NCBI GenBank assembly: GCA_014872785.1 | Contig: WKFJ01000025.1 | Coordinates: 24,348-88,347 of the forward strand | Length of the DNA: 64,000 bases | Reading direction: 5' to 3' | Source: Alteromonadaceae bacterium | GTDB taxonomy: Bacteria > Pseudomonadota > Gammaproteobacteria > Enterobacterales > Alteromonadaceae | Shown here: in pieces, positions 40,324 through 50,369 of the stretch | Layout of the letters: each line of letters opens with the position of its first letter | How positions within the stretch are numbered: the stretch's first letter is position 1 | The notes under the pieces: model-generated | What the model was told of the DNA's origin: nothing | The model's database searches: none | What the model saw: the letters and a program-made list of their open reading frames with translations, nothing else | Position numbers and translations under genes: made by a program

Positions 40324-41160
40324 ATGACCAAAGATAATTATTCGAAGGACATCGCACATTTAGGTTTGGGAAAGGCCACTGAGTATAAGGAATCCTATGA
40401 CCCCAGCCTTTTGCAAAGTGTGCCGCGAAAACTCAACCGCGATGCCATTGAATTAATCGGTGCCTTGCCGTTCACCGGTGAGGACTTGTGGAATGGTTAT
40501 GAGTTTTCATATCTCAACAAAAAGGGCAAACCGTTAGTGTTTTTGCTGCAGTGTCGAGTCCCAGCTGAATCCCCCAACTTGATTGAGTCCAAATCCTTTA
40601 AGCTCTATTTAAATAGTTTTAATCAGACTGCTTTTGCGTCCTGTGAAGAAGTATTTAAACGCTTGGAAAGTGATTTGAGTCTTTGTGCGGGTGCCCCCAT
40701 CAATATCACTCTAGAACCAGTGGCGCAGAGTTTATCACATCAATTAATCGACGAACCTGCGGAATGTGTAGATGAATTGGATTTGCACTTTAACGAATAT
40801 CATCCAAACTCATCCTTATTGCGTACGCACTCTAGGTATGGCAAAGAGTATCTTTGTAGTCATCTATTAAAATCTAACTGCTTAATCACTAACCAACCTG
40901 ATTGGGGGTCGATTTATATCAAGTATGAAGGCAAACTTATTGACCATTGTTCACTACTAAAATACATTGTCTCTTTCAGGCAACATAATGAATTCCACGA
41001 ACAATGTGTAGAGCGAATTTTTTGTGATATTCTCAAAGAATGCTCGCCAGAGAAATTAACGGTTTGCGCTAGGTATACGAGAAGAGGCGGATTAGACATC
41101 AATCCATTTAGAAGCAATTTTGAGGCACCTTATCAAAATATAAGACAGCCGCGCCAATAA
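40324..41160 (+). CDS. queF: NADPH-dependent 7-cyano-7-deazaguanine reductase
   Basis: A 278-residue bimodular T-fold enzyme that reduces preQ0 to preQ1 in queuosine synthesis. The family motif ESKSFKLYLNSFNQ lies in the first half. The catalytic cysteine is in KSNCLITNQPDWGS, and the C-terminus has the YTRRGGLDINPFRS signature. Length fits the long gammaproteobacterial form. Confidence 0.96.
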   Translation: MTKDNYSKDIAHLGLGKATEYKESYDPSLLQSVPRKLNRDAIELIGALPFTGEDLWNGYEFSYLNKKGKPLVFLLQCRVPAESPNLIESKSFKLYLNSFNQTAFASCEEVFKRLESDLSLCAGAPINITLEPVAQSLSHQLIDEPAECVDELDLHFNEYHPNSSLLRTHSRYGKEYLCSHLLKSNCLITNQPDWGSIYIKYEGKLIDHCSLLKYIVSFRQHNEFHEQCVERIFCDILKECSPEKLTVCARYTRRGGLDINPFRSNFEAPYQNIRQPRQ

Positions 41161-41220
41161 GGAATGATTTAAACTGGCTGCAGGGAATGATACTAAGTAG
41201 AGAAGATAGGAACAGTTTTG

Positions 41221-42720
41221 TTGAATAACACTAAACAATTCAAACAAGCAAAATTGGAATTAGCCAACTTACGTGAGTTTATCGTTAGGTTTACCAAAGT
41301 ATATGAAGGGGTACTACCTGAAATAGATGAACTTTTAGGGCAGCTACGTAGCAACCTCAGTGGTAGTGCCACTGATGATATTTTAGCCAAACTTACTGGT
41401 CCGGTACTTCAGCATGCCGATGGCCTGAAGCAATTCAGTCAAGAATTTAACAATCGCATTGAAACCTTCTCTAACCAGCTGCTCGCGTTTGACTCTACGT
41501 CGGTAGATGCACGCCAAGAAATAAATGCCTTGGTGAGCGAAGTACACAGTAATCCGTTTTCGATTGATTACTCACTGGACTACCTCGAAAGAATCTTTGG
41601 CCTAGTATCCAAGGCTCTTGATAACGCAATGTCCTCTGCCAATACTCAGCTAGATGACGTTGATATTACGGCGGAACTTCATGGCAAGCTAATGTCGGAG
41701 TTTAAAGACTTACTGGCTTTACTGGTATCTGCCGAGCCTGACGATGACTCATTAAAAGAAGTACAACAGCAATTTCAAAAGGGGTTAAACCGTCAAGAAC
41801 TATTGGAGTGCTGTTTAATTGTATTACGCTCGTTATTAAACGATGTGCTAAATGAGCGAAAACAGGCTGAAAAATACATTGCGAGCTTGCAGAAACGACT
41901 CGTTAACTTTAACAAGAATATTGACTTGTCGCTTTCCAATTCAGAAGAAAGTTTTAAACACAAACAGGAAAACTCAGCATCATTGCGCAACCAGATGGAA
42001 GTCATTGATGATGTGGTATCTAATTCTGATGACATAGAGCAGCTGAAAGCACAAGCAGGCCAGATCCTCGAAAAGATGAGCTCAACGCTCTCATCCAGAG
42101 AACAATCTGACAAGCAAGAACAACTCGAGCTGATGGATTTGCTCGCGCAGATGAAGTCTCAACTAGCGGCACTCGAAAAAGAAACCGATGCTTACAAGCA
42201 ACGTTTACTAGAACAGAAGTATCACAGCCATCGCGATCCGCTGACACAAGTCGCAAACAGAAATGCCTACAACGAGCGGGTCGAGCTTGAATACAGACGC
42301 TGGAAGCGTCACAAGCATCCAATTAGTATTGCTGTAGTTGATATTGATCACTTCAAAAAAATTAATGACAGTTTTGGCCATGCTGACGGTGATAAAACCC
42401 TACAAGTAATAGCGCAAAGCATTAGTAAGTGCTTACGTGCAACTGATTTTTTAGCGCGTTGGGGGGGCGAAGAGTTTGTCGTATTGTTTCCACAAACATC
42501 GTTGGGACATCTTGTAAAACCGTTGGAAACGATTCGCAAGCAGATCCAACAGATCCCCTTCAAATTCAAAGACAAAAGCGTGTCTATTACTGCGTCAATC
42601 GGCGCGACGGAATTCACTCCAGGCGATACCATTCAAACTGCTTTTGAAAGAGCAGATAGCGCTTTATACAAAGCGAAGCACGAAGGTAGAAACCGCTGTA
42701 GCATTCAATCAGGACAATAA
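41221..42720 (+). CDS. GGDEF diguanylate cyclase with long coiled-coil N-terminus
   Basis: A 499-residue soluble protein. Residues about 1-330 are helical and rich in E, Q, K and L, with extended coiled-coil stretches at about 220-330 but no recognised sensor domain. The C-terminal GGDEF domain has GGEEF at residues 415-419 and RATD five residues before it, the RxxD inhibitory site. It begins after [14 protein letters not shown]. The start is TTG 41221 (TTG 41218 is adjacent), with ATAGGAAC upstream. The stop overlaps the ppnN start by one base (TAATG), so the two are probably translated together. It should produce c-di-GMP. Confidence 0.88.
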   Translation: MNNTKQFKQAKLELANLREFIVRFTKVYEGVLPEIDELLGQLRSNLSGSATDDILAKLTGPVLQHADGLKQFSQEFNNRIETFSNQLLAFDSTSVDARQEINALVSEVHSNPFSIDYSLDYLERIFGLVSKALDNAMSSANTQLDDVDITAELHGKLMSEFKDLLALLVSAEPDDDSLKEVQQQFQKGLNRQELLECCLIVLRSLLNDVLNERKQAEKYIASLQKRLVNFNKNIDLSLSNSEESFKHKQENSASLRNQMEVIDDVVSNSDDIEQLKAQAGQILEKMSSTLSSREQSDKQEQLELMDLLAQMKSQLAALEKETDAYKQRLLEQKYHSHRDPLTQVANRNAYNERVELEYRRWKRHKHPISIAVVDIDHFKKINDSFGHADGDKTLQVIAQSISKCLRATDFLARWGGEEFVVLFPQTSLGHLVKPLETIRKQIQQIPFKFKDKSVSITASIGATEFTPGDTIQTAFERADSALYKAKHEGRNRCSIQSGQ

Positions 42721-44081
42721 TGGAATCAGTTCAGTTAAATGCGATGGGGCCTATGAGCCAACTATCGCAGTTAGAAGTTGATAGACTTCAACAAAGCACC
42801 AACGAAGAACTCTACAAACTCTTTCGCAATTGCTGTTTAGCTGTATTAAACAGTGGTGCGAAAATTGATGACTTCAATGAAATCTTCGCTCCTTATGAAG
42901 ACTTTACAGTCAACATTATTCAGCGTGAGCGCGGCGTGAAAATAGAGCTTATTGAACCACCACAGTTAGCGTTTGTAGACGGAGAACTCATTCGAGGTGT
43001 ACACGAGCACCTGTTTGCCGTTTTGCGCGATTTGCTATTCATGGGGGCTAAGCTCGAAAGCCATGAGTTAGATTTCACTGACTCGGCTCACGTCACTCAT
43101 GTCGTATTCGACATGTTACGCCATGCCAATGCCTTGGAAACAAAAAACGAACCCAATATGGTGGTCTGTTGGGGCGGTCATTCAATTGGCGAAGTTGAAT
43201 ACAAGTATACTAAAGAAGTTGGCTACCAACTTGGTCTACGTGAGCTAAATATATGCACCGGGTGCGGGCCGGGTGCCATGAAAGGCCCAATGAAAGGCGC
43301 GACTATTGGTCATGCCAAGCAACGATTTAGCGAAGGCAGATACCTGGGCTTAACCGAGCCCAGCATTATCGCGGCCGAGCCTCCGAACCCAATTGTAAAT
43401 GAACTGGTTATAATGCCAGATATTGAAAAACGTCTTGAAGCATTCGTACGTATAGCTCACGCGATTGTTATTTTTCCGGGTGGTGCCGGCACCGCAGAAG
43501 AGTTGCTTTATCTTTTGGGGATCATGTTAAACGCGCAAAACAAAGAACAAGTTTTACCTATCATTTTGACCGGTCCATCACAAAGTAAGGCTTACTTTGA
43601 GTCCATCGACCATTTTGTTGGCGCAACATTGGGCGAAGAAGCCCAGGGATTGTATGAGATCATCATTGATGATCCAGAACGTGTTGCTCAGTTAATTAAA
43701 CAAAAACAAAAAGAAGTAAAAGAGTTCAGGAAGGACATCGGTGATTCCTATCACTTTAATTGGTCGTTGAGAATCGACAGTGACTTTCAACAGCCATTTG
43801 CCCCGACACACGCCGACATGGCATCTTTGAACCTTGATATGAATCAACCCAAAGCGGAATTGGCAGCAGCACTTCGTCGCGCATTTTCTGGAATTGTGGC
43901 GGGAAATGTAAAAGCTGAAGGGGTGAAACAAATTGTCGAGCACGGCCCATTCACTATCAACGGTGATAAGTCACTTATGGCAATGATGGACACACTATTG
44001 CAGTCATTTGTTGACCAACAACGTATGAAGTTGCCGGGTGGTGATGCCTATGTCCCTTGTTATCGTGTCGTCACCGATTAG
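42720..44081 (+). CDS. ppnN: nucleotide 5'-monophosphate nucleosidase PpnN
   Basis: A 453-residue LOG-family enzyme (YgdH in E. coli) that hydrolyses the N-glycosidic bond of nucleoside monophosphates to base and ribose 5-phosphate. In E. coli it is bound and stimulated by (p)ppGpp. The motif [15 protein letters not shown] and the [10 protein letters not shown] stretch define the LOG active site, and both the N- and C-terminal flanking domains of the long form are present. It begins on the stop codon of a diguanylate cyclase gene. Confidence 0.94.
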   Translation: MESVQLNAMGPMSQLSQLEVDRLQQSTNEELYKLFRNCCLAVLNSGAKIDDFNEIFAPYEDFTVNIIQRERGVKIELIEPPQLAFVDGELIRGVHEHLFAVLRDLLFMGAKLESHELDFTDSAHVTHVVFDMLRHANALETKNEPNMVVCWGGHSIGEVEYKYTKEVGYQLGLRELNICTGCGPGAMKGPMKGATIGHAKQRFSEGRYLGLTEPSIIAAEPPNPIVNELVIMPDIEKRLEAFVRIAHAIVIFPGGAGTAEELLYLLGIMLNAQNKEQVLPIILTGPSQSKAYFESIDHFVGATLGEEAQGLYEIIIDDPERVAQLIKQKQKEVKEFRKDIGDSYHFNWSLRIDSDFQQPFAPTHADMASLNLDMNQPKAELAAALRRAFSGIVAGNVKAEGVKQIVEHGPFTINGDKSLMAMMDTLLQSFVDQQRMKLPGGDAYVPCYRVVTD

Positions 44082-44194
44082 ACGTCAATACACTAATTGA
44101 AACAGTCAAAATGCATGAAATTTGCGACTAATGCGATTAACTTTTAGCCTGGTTTCAGTAAACTGGAACTGTAGAAATTAAGTAACTATTGAGT

Positions 44195-44572
44195 ATGTCA
44201 AAGAAAGTTGTAAAAAGAATTGCTATCGGTGTTGGTTTATACGCGGCGTTTTCCCTAGCCTTGACCGTGTTCTATCCAGACGCACCTACCAAAATGAATT
44301 GGGAGGATAGACAAAGCTTTAACAAAGTGCATATAGACAAACTCGAAAAAGGCATCACCCACAAGCAAATTATTGAAATGCTGGGCGCTCCTGATATTAG
44401 TGAAGCAAAAATGATTGGTGAAGACACCTTGCAAGTGATGTATTACCGCACTCACCACAAGAAGCCTGATGGCATAACTTCACAGGACGAATGCACGCCT
44501 TTGTTGTTTAAAAATGAAAAGTTGGTAGCCTTAGGAGAAAAGGCAGAAGAACAATTTTCTAATGACAGCTGA
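44195..44572 (+). CDS. DUF3192 family protein with N-terminal membrane anchor
   Basis: A 125-residue protein from ATG 44195 (TTG 44189 is an alternative). One hydrophobic segment (IAIGVGLYAAFSLALTVFY) anchors a domain with the DUF3192 pattern (QIIEMLGAPD, QVMYYRTHH and DECTP). It is a paralogue of the lipoprotein at 38811 but lacks the lipobox cysteine. Its last 11 bases overlap the next gene. The function is unknown. Confidence 0.75.
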   Translation: MSKKVVKRIAIGVGLYAAFSLALTVFYPDAPTKMNWEDRQSFNKVHIDKLEKGITHKQIIEMLGAPDISEAKMIGEDTLQVMYYRTHHKKPDGITSQDECTPLLFKNEKLVALGEKAEEQFSNDS

Positions 44573-46346
44573 GGCGGCACCGAGTTCACACTTATTCTCA
44601 CCCTCCATACCTGAAATAGTTCGCTCACAAAAAGAGGTTTCTCGCCTTCTCAGTGGACTACAAGTTACCAATGATTCGATCGAAAAAATCGAGCAACACT
44701 GCGAATCAATTATCCAATTATTCTTAGAAGCCCCAGTTAATGCGCTCGCTTGCATTAGTCTTTACAAGCGAGATTTAACTTCCTTCGACAATTTTTTATT
44801 GAATATATCCTGTGTTACTTGCCTGTTCTGTCTTAGGAATAATTGGAATAAAAACGCAGTACAGCAAACACTTGCCGGCATTGTATGTTGGGCGATTTGC
44901 AATAAGCCTTACTACGATAAAGTTTATGCCGGTATCAAGCCCTCGGAAAACGCTAAGGGATTCAAAAAGCTAGGAAAGATTCTGCATAAAGCCCTTTCAG
45001 CACTGGATAGACAACTCTGGCTCGAAAGCTTTACCAGTTTACCCACCGAAGTGTTACTCAAACCACAAATAGCAATGAGCCAGCTGCAGAACAGTTCACA
45101 AACTAGCCAAATACTTGCAACCAGTTATTACTTTGTATTCCTCACAACCCCCAACCGGCGAATAAAATCTGTTTCCATCGCATCTGCGCTCAAAAAAATA
45201 ATCAGTGGCATGAAAACAGATAGCGCCCATATTGAGCCTTTATTGCAGACGCCGGGTCTTATTTGGCCCGGCAACTTAATTAAGTTAACAACCGACGAGA
45301 TTCATCTAGTTGTCGATGAATTAGAATCAAACTGGCTGGTTCGTCCCTTAAACAAAAAAGACAAACCCATCAGCCGAGAATTGTTCCAAATCGACAAAGC
45401 GCAAAAAGTGACTATTCTGCCTAATATGCCACTGGTAACTATTGATGCAATGGCAAACTACTGGAATGAAGAATGGTTCGAACAGAGAGTCGAGCGTGGA
45501 AGTCGTTTGACGGAACTGCATTCGCACAGTTTTCGCATTGACCAACCACCAGCAAGTTTACTCGCCATTATCGAGCATTTAGAGCAGCACGATATCGACG
45601 TAAATGAACTTTGTGCACTGATTGAAAAAGAGCCAAGTTTTGTATCACATTTACAGTCAAGCGCGACTCAAACAGGCAGAGAAAAACTGCCGATTAGTGA
45701 TGTAAAACATGGGCTTATGATGCATGGCTTCGAACGCAGCAAATGTGTATTAACCCAACATGCGTTACTCACCAGGCTAAATCAGCATTATTTTCCTCTG
45801 CAGGACAGCCTTTATCAGTTCTTAAAGCTATGGTCTCAGATAGCAGGAATTCTGGCCGAAAATCACAAATCACTACTCGCTGAAGAAGTCAGTAATTGGG
45901 TTTATTTTAGTTTTTCAGGGCTCTTTACCAACATAGAGTTAAAGTCTAAAACCCGTTGGCAGCTAAAAACTTCACAGGTGCGTGATCAGTCATGCCTCGC
46001 CAATATTAAACAAGCTTCTCAACTTAATAGTCACGCTCAACGTTTAGCACAGTGCTGGTTGCAGGATATTGAACTGAAAGATGCTCTTAAAGAGCTTCAG
46101 TTAAAACATAAGCTCCCGGCATCTGCTGCTCGTTCGAAAGCGCATTTAGTGATACAAATCAGTATGCATTTGGCAGTGCATTACTACTTTGATGGTGGAG
46201 AGGCGCCTTTTTATGATGAATTTTTACTACAGTTATGCAGTGAATTTGGTCTCAGCAACGAGTATTTAGGGACAATCGATCAACAAGTGTTGGAAAGAAC
46301 CCACACTTATTGTCCAATATCTACGCAATTAATAAGTGCCGAATAG
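44562..46346 (+). CDS. HDOD-domain-like signalling protein
   Basis: A 594-residue protein. The first 300 residues are mostly helical without a motif I recognise. The region at about 335-480 (ELCALIEKEPSFVSHLQSSATQ and KHGLMMHGFERSKCVLTQHALL) follows the pattern of an HDOD domain, an HD-derived fold that usually lacks catalysis and acts in signalling. Conserved HD metal ligands are not visible, which fits. It overlaps the DUF3192 gene by 11 bases, so the two are likely co-translated. The assignment rests on pattern similarity only. Confidence 0.6.
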   Translation: MTAEAAPSSHLFSPSIPEIVRSQKEVSRLLSGLQVTNDSIEKIEQHCESIIQLFLEAPVNALACISLYKRDLTSFDNFLLNISCVTCLFCLRNNWNKNAVQQTLAGIVCWAICNKPYYDKVYAGIKPSENAKGFKKLGKILHKALSALDRQLWLESFTSLPTEVLLKPQIAMSQLQNSSQTSQILATSYYFVFLTTPNRRIKSVSIASALKKIISGMKTDSAHIEPLLQTPGLIWPGNLIKLTTDEIHLVVDELESNWLVRPLNKKDKPISRELFQIDKAQKVTILPNMPLVTIDAMANYWNEEWFEQRVERGSRLTELHSHSFRIDQPPASLLAIIEHLEQHDIDVNELCALIEKEPSFVSHLQSSATQTGREKLPISDVKHGLMMHGFERSKCVLTQHALLTRLNQHYFPLQDSLYQFLKLWSQIAGILAENHKSLLAEEVSNWVYFSFSGLFTNIELKSKTRWQLKTSQVRDQSCLANIKQASQLNSHAQRLAQCWLQDIELKDALKELQLKHKLPASAARSKAHLVIQISMHLAVHYYFDGGEAPFYDEFLLQLCSEFGLSNEYLGTIDQQVLERTHTYCPISTQLISAE

Positions 46347-46413
46347 AAAAAGAACGTCAAAAGTGCTATAAAGGCGCGTCTTTTCATTTCACTTTCAGCT
46401 AGACTAAAAATTA

Positions 46414-46450
46414 CGCAAATTTGCGCGCACGCTCTTAATCGAATAAGAGC
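46414..46450. promoter_or_regulatory. double inverted repeat upstream of the isocitrate dehydrogenase gene
   Basis: A 12-bp perfect palindrome CGCAAATTTGCG (46414-46425) is followed by GCTCTTA-ATCGAA-TAAGAGC (46431-46450), a perfect 7-bp inverted repeat with a 6-base loop. Both lie 50-85 bp before the start codon, where an operator or leader hairpin would be expected. No regulator is assigned. Confidence 0.45.
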
Positions 46451-46499
46451 ACACAATCACTAGTGAGCTGAAACCCAAATTGTTAACAAGGACTCTCCT

Positions 46500-47504
46500 A
46501 TGACACAACGTATTACAGTGATCCGCGGTGACGGTATCGGTCCGGATATTGTCGACGCAACCCTTAAAGTTTTAGAAAAAGTCGGCTGTGATTTTGAGTA
46601 TGACTTCGCAGATGCAGGTTTAGTAGCATTAGAAAATCACGGCGAATTACTACCTGCAGAAACCCTAGACTTAATTGGTAAGAACAAAGTTACCCTTAAA
46701 GGCCCTCTAACGACACCAGTGGGGGAAGGTTTTACGTCAATTAATGTAAGCCTGCGCAAGCAATTCCAATTGTACGCCAACGTGAGGCCGGTACTTTCCT
46801 TTAAAGGTACCAAAGCTCGTTACGAAGATATCGACATTATTACTATTCGTGAAAATACCCAAGGTATGTACTCTGGTTTAGGTCAAGTGGTTTCAGCGGA
46901 TGGTAGTGAAGCCGAAGCAATGAGTAAAATTACTCGCGACGGTGCCGAGTCCATCGTGCGTTTCGCTTACGAACTAGCGCGCCGCGAAGGCCGCAAAAAG
47001 GTAACCGCAGTACATAAAGCAAACATCTTGAAGTCAACGTCGGGTCTATTCCTGAAAGTTGCTCGTGAAGTAGGTGCACAGTACAGTGACATCGAGTCAG
47101 CAGAAATGATTGTTGACAATACTTGTATGCAATTAGTAATGAACCCACATCAGTTTGATGTAATCGTCACTACCAACCTCTTCGGCGACATCATTTCTGA
47201 CCTTTGTGCCGGTCTTGTTGGCGGCCTGGGTATGGCGCCAGGCGCAAATATTGGTAAAGACTGTGCGATTTTCGAAGCAGTGCACGGTTCAGCACCCGAT
47301 ATTGCAGGTAAGAACCTTGCAAATCCAACCTCAGTTATTTTGGCCGCTGTACAGATGCTCGAATACCTCAACATGAGTGATAAGAGCGAGAAAATCCGCG
47401 CAGCATTAAAAGATGTAATTGAAACAGGCGACCGCACAACGCGCGACCTGGGTGGTACAGCAGGAACAACTGACTTCACTCAAGCGGTACTTGACCGTCT
47501 TTAA
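46500..47504 (+). CDS. NAD-type isocitrate dehydrogenase
   Basis: A 334-residue beta-decarboxylating dehydrogenase converting isocitrate to 2-oxoglutarate. The fold signature GDGIGPDI is at the N-terminus, the isocitrate loop reads FTSINVSLRKQFQLYANVRP, and the metal site includes NLFGDIISDL. The cofactor segment HGSAPDIAGKNLANP matches NAD-preferring family members, and the short length separates it from the E. coli NADP enzyme (416 residues). Isopropylmalate dehydrogenase is excluded by the loop sequence. It is monocistronic, with a clear terminator. Confidence 0.88.
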   Translation: MTQRITVIRGDGIGPDIVDATLKVLEKVGCDFEYDFADAGLVALENHGELLPAETLDLIGKNKVTLKGPLTTPVGEGFTSINVSLRKQFQLYANVRPVLSFKGTKARYEDIDIITIRENTQGMYSGLGQVVSADGSEAEAMSKITRDGAESIVRFAYELARREGRKKVTAVHKANILKSTSGLFLKVAREVGAQYSDIESAEMIVDNTCMQLVMNPHQFDVIVTTNLFGDIISDLCAGLVGGLGMAPGANIGKDCAIFEAVHGSAPDIAGKNLANPTSVILAAVQMLEYLNMSDKSEKIRAALKDVIETGDRTTRDLGGTAGTTDFTQAVLDRL

Positions 47505-47537
47505 GTCTAACTTTACTTAAGACTAACCCCATTACTG

Positions 47538-47570
47538 AAAAAGCCAACTCATTTGAGCTGGCTTTTTTTT
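47538..47570 (+). terminator. Rho-independent terminator of the isocitrate dehydrogenase gene
   Basis: AAAGCCAaCTC and GAGcTGGCTTT form a long stem with one internal mismatch and an ATTT loop, followed by a run of T residues. Confidence 0.88.
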
Positions 47571-47676
47571 CACCCCTAACGTCTCAATTTTGCTACCTTG
47601 GCAACATCTCCTCAAGCCTAAAATAATGTCGAAGCTTTAAGACTTCACATTAGGAATATTAAATACGGAGATTGTT

Positions 47677-47976
47677 ATGAAACTTAAACTAATTACACTT
47701 TTAGCTATTGCGTTTTGCGCAACATCAATGGCTTACACTTCAGCCAACATGCCAGCGGCGACCTCTTTAGAGCAGACAATTGACGCGCCTATTAGTATTA
47801 ATAGAGCATCAATTGATGAACTTACGAAACTTAAAGGCATCGGTAAAAGAAAGGCCAAGGCAATAGTAAACTATAGAGAACAACACGGTGATTTTCAGGT
47901 AATAGAAGATTTGTTGTTGGTAAAAGGGATCGGTGACAAACTTTACAAGTCGCTAGAAAGTCAAATTACGCTGTAA
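47677..47976 (+). CDS. ComEA-like helix-hairpin-helix DNA-binding protein
   Basis: A 99-residue secreted protein. A signal peptide covers about residues 1-20. The mature part has paired helix-hairpin-helix motifs (INRASIDELTKLKGIGKRKAKAIVNYR and LLLVKGIGDKLYKSL), the ComEA pattern. Such proteins bind double-stranded DNA in the periplasm during uptake. It has a good ribosome site (ACGGAG). Confidence 0.88.
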   Translation: MKLKLITLLAIAFCATSMAYTSANMPAATSLEQTIDAPISINRASIDELTKLKGIGKRKAKAIVNYREQHGDFQVIEDLLLVKGIGDKLYKSLESQITL

Positions 47977-47993
47977 CGTGCGATTTAAAAGAT

Positions 47994-48027
47994 AAAAAAA
48001 GCAACTACGTTGGTAGTTGCTTTAGTA
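47994..48027. terminator. bidirectional terminator between the ComEA-like gene and galU
   Basis: AAAGCAACTAC and GTAGTTGCTTT (47998-48023) form a perfect 11-bp stem with a GTTG loop. There is a long T tract on the minus strand and a shorter one on the plus strand. The flanking genes are convergent. Confidence 0.88.
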
Positions 48028-48044
48028 TTTTATCAAATTAGGGG

Positions 48045-48932
48045 CTAGTTTATGGTCTTTAAGAACGATTTAAATTCTTCAGCCAATTCAGGATGACGCA
48101 ATGCGTACTCAACGTTGGCTTTCATATAACCCAGTTTGCTACCGCAATCATGACTCTTGCCTTTCATTGCATAGGCTTCAACGGTTTCTTTATCCATTAG
48201 TGCAGCAATGGCATCGGTTAGCTGGATCTCATCCCCAGCACCTGGAGGTGTTTTTTCAAGCTCTTTCCAAATAGAAGCAGGAAGAATATAACGACCCACA
48301 ATCGCTAAGTTTGACGGTTCTGTTCCTTTGGGCGGTTTCTCAACCATTTTAACGATTTTAGCGCACTCGCCTTCACCAATTTCAATGCCGTCTAGGTCAA
48401 CTACACCAAACTTGTGTACTAGCTCTTTGGGTACCTCTTCCACCATGATTTGACTGGCCAAGGTATCATTAAAGCGAGCGACCATCTCTCCCATGTTTTC
48501 TTTGGTTAAATCACAAGAAGCATCATCAAGAATAACGTCAGGTAAGACGACAGCAAACGGCGCATCACCCACAATTGGTTTAGCGCACAAGATTGCGTGA
48601 CCAAGACCTTTAGCATGTCCCTGCCGCACTTGAACAATGGTCACGCCTTTAGGACAGATATTCTGGACGTCTGCCAGCAGCTGACGCTTCACACGCTTTT
48701 CTAAGGTCGCTTCCAGCTCAAAACTGGTATCAAAATGGTTTTCAATGCTGTTCTTACTAGCGTGGGTAACTAAAATGATCTCAGTTATACCTGCTTGAAC
48801 ACACTCATTCACTACGTATTGAATAAGAGGCTTATCGACAATAGGCAGCATTTCTTTTGGAATTGCTTTAGTGGCAGGTAGCATTCTGGTTCCCAACCCT
48901 GCTACGGGTATAACCGCTTTGGTGACTTTCAT
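48045..48932 (-). CDS. galU: UTP--glucose-1-phosphate uridylyltransferase
   Basis: A 295-residue nucleotidyltransferase making UDP-glucose. The start is ATG 48932, because AGAGGGA is correctly spaced from it but abuts the alternative ATG at 48938. The motifs [19 protein letters not shown] and VEKP are intact. It is followed on the minus strand by no further gene and preceded by ugd, which uses its product. Confidence 0.96.
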   Translation of the reverse strand: MKVTKAVIPVAGLGTRMLPATKAIPKEMLPIVDKPLIQYVVNECVQAGITEIILVTHASKNSIENHFDTSFELEATLEKRVKRQLLADVQNICPKGVTIVQVRQGHAKGLGHAILCAKPIVGDAPFAVVLPDVILDDASCDLTKENMGEMVARFNDTLASQIMVEEVPKELVHKFGVVDLDGIEIGEGECAKIVKMVEKPPKGTEPSNLAIVGRYILPASIWKELEKTPPGAGDEIQLTDAIAALMDKETVEAYAMKGKSHDCGSKLGYMKANVEYALRHPELAEEFKSFLKTIN

Positions 48933-48964
48933 TGTCATTCCCTCTTCTATGTTGTTTCGAATTC

Positions 48965-50302
48965 TTATCCAGTTACTGACTTGCCGCGTCCAATTGCATA
49001 ATAACCAATGCCTAATTCCGCGAGATGTGCGGGATCATAAAGATTACGACCATCAAAAATAACCTTATCAGCTAGCGCATTTTTAATTGCTTCAAAATCC
49101 GGCGCTTTAAACTCTTTCCATTCAGTGCAAATCATCAACCCGTCAGCACCGGCAAGTGCCTCGTAAGGATCGTCATGCAAAGTAATCGCGCCTGGTCTGC
49201 CCATCTTTTCGAACAAGATGTCATTTGCTATAGGGTCATAGAGGTTTATCTCAACGCCCATCGCCATCAAAGCTTGCATGGCAACCAAACTTGGTGCTTC
49301 GCGAATATCATCAGTATTTGGCTTAAAGGTACCACCCCAAATCGCAATGGTCTTGCCCTTCGCGTCTTCGTGGTAGTGTTGTTTTACCATTGCCTCTAAT
49401 TTGGTTTTCTGGTTCGCGTTAACAGACTCAACGCTTTGTAATATCTGGGGCACGTAATCATGATCTAGAGAGGTACGAATCAAGGCGTTCACATCCTTTG
49501 GGAAACATGAACCACCGTAGCCACATCCGGGGTAGATAAAATGGTAACCAATACGAGGGTCTGACCCGATACCATTGCGCACCATCTCGATGTCGGCACC
49601 AACTTTTTCAGCCAAATTGGACATCTCATTCATGAAGCTGATTTTCGTTGCCAACATACAATTGGCAGCGTACTTGGTAAGCTCCGCGCTTCGTCTATCC
49701 ATAATAAAAGTGCGCTGACGATTACGGTTGAAAGGCTCGTACAAACGCCCCATCACCTTAAGGGCTCGTTCACTTGAAGAGCCTAAGACTATGCGATCAG
49801 GCTTAGAGCAATCAGCAATTGCCGCGCCCTCTTTTAAAAATTCAGGGTTAGATACAACATCGAACTCCGTTTCGACTTTACGCAAAATTAAGTTAGACGA
49901 AATAGTTGCTTCCACCTTGTCCCCCGTACCCACCGGGACTGTCGACTTGGTAACCACTACGGTATATTTATCGATATTCTCGCCAATGGTCTCGGCTACC
50001 TTCAGTACATATTGAAGGTCAGCAGAGCCATCTTCATCCATCGGCGTACCCACGGCAATATAAACCACTTCAGCCGATTTGACTGCGCTTTGCGCATCGG
50101 TCGTAAAATGCAACCTGCCAGCCTTGTGGTTCTCAATAACCATTGGCTCTAAACCCGGCTCAAAAATTGGAATTTTTCCTTGTTTTAGGTTTTCAACTTT
50201 ATTTTCGTCGATATCGACACAAGTGACCTTATTTCCCAAGTCAGCCAAAACTGCAGCTTGTACAAGGCCAACATAGCCAATTCCAAATACCGTAACTTTC
50301 AT
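48965..50302 (-). CDS. ugd: UDP-glucose 6-dehydrogenase
   Basis: A 445-residue enzyme oxidising UDP-glucose twice to UDP-glucuronate. The Rossmann motif [14 protein letters not shown] is at residues 7-20, and the catalytic cysteine lies in [12 protein letters not shown]. It is 32 bp before galU and at the downstream end of the polysaccharide cluster, suggesting uronic acid in the polymer. Confidence 0.95.
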   Translation of the reverse strand: MKVTVFGIGYVGLVQAAVLADLGNKVTCVDIDENKVENLKQGKIPIFEPGLEPMVIENHKAGRLHFTTDAQSAVKSAEVVYIAVGTPMDEDGSADLQYVLKVAETIGENIDKYTVVVTKSTVPVGTGDKVEATISSNLILRKVETEFDVVSNPEFLKEGAAIADCSKPDRIVLGSSSERALKVMGRLYEPFNRNRQRTFIMDRRSAELTKYAANCMLATKISFMNEMSNLAEKVGADIEMVRNGIGSDPRIGYHFIYPGCGYGGSCFPKDVNALIRTSLDHDYVPQILQSVESVNANQKTKLEAMVKQHYHEDAKGKTIAIWGGTFKPNTDDIREAPSLVAMQALMAMGVEINLYDPIANDILFEKMGRPGAITLHDDPYEALAGADGLMICTEWKEFKAPDFEAIKNALADKVIFDGRNLYDPAHLAELGIGYYAIGRGKSVTG

Positions 50303-50369
50303 CTAGATTCCTTAAACTCCAACACTCTTATTAGTGCAGTTTGCATTAATATAGCTAAAACACGACAGT

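Noticed and set aside
48936..48938. Alternative galU start
   Set aside because: The purine-rich ribosome site abuts this ATG; spacing is correct only for ATG 48932.
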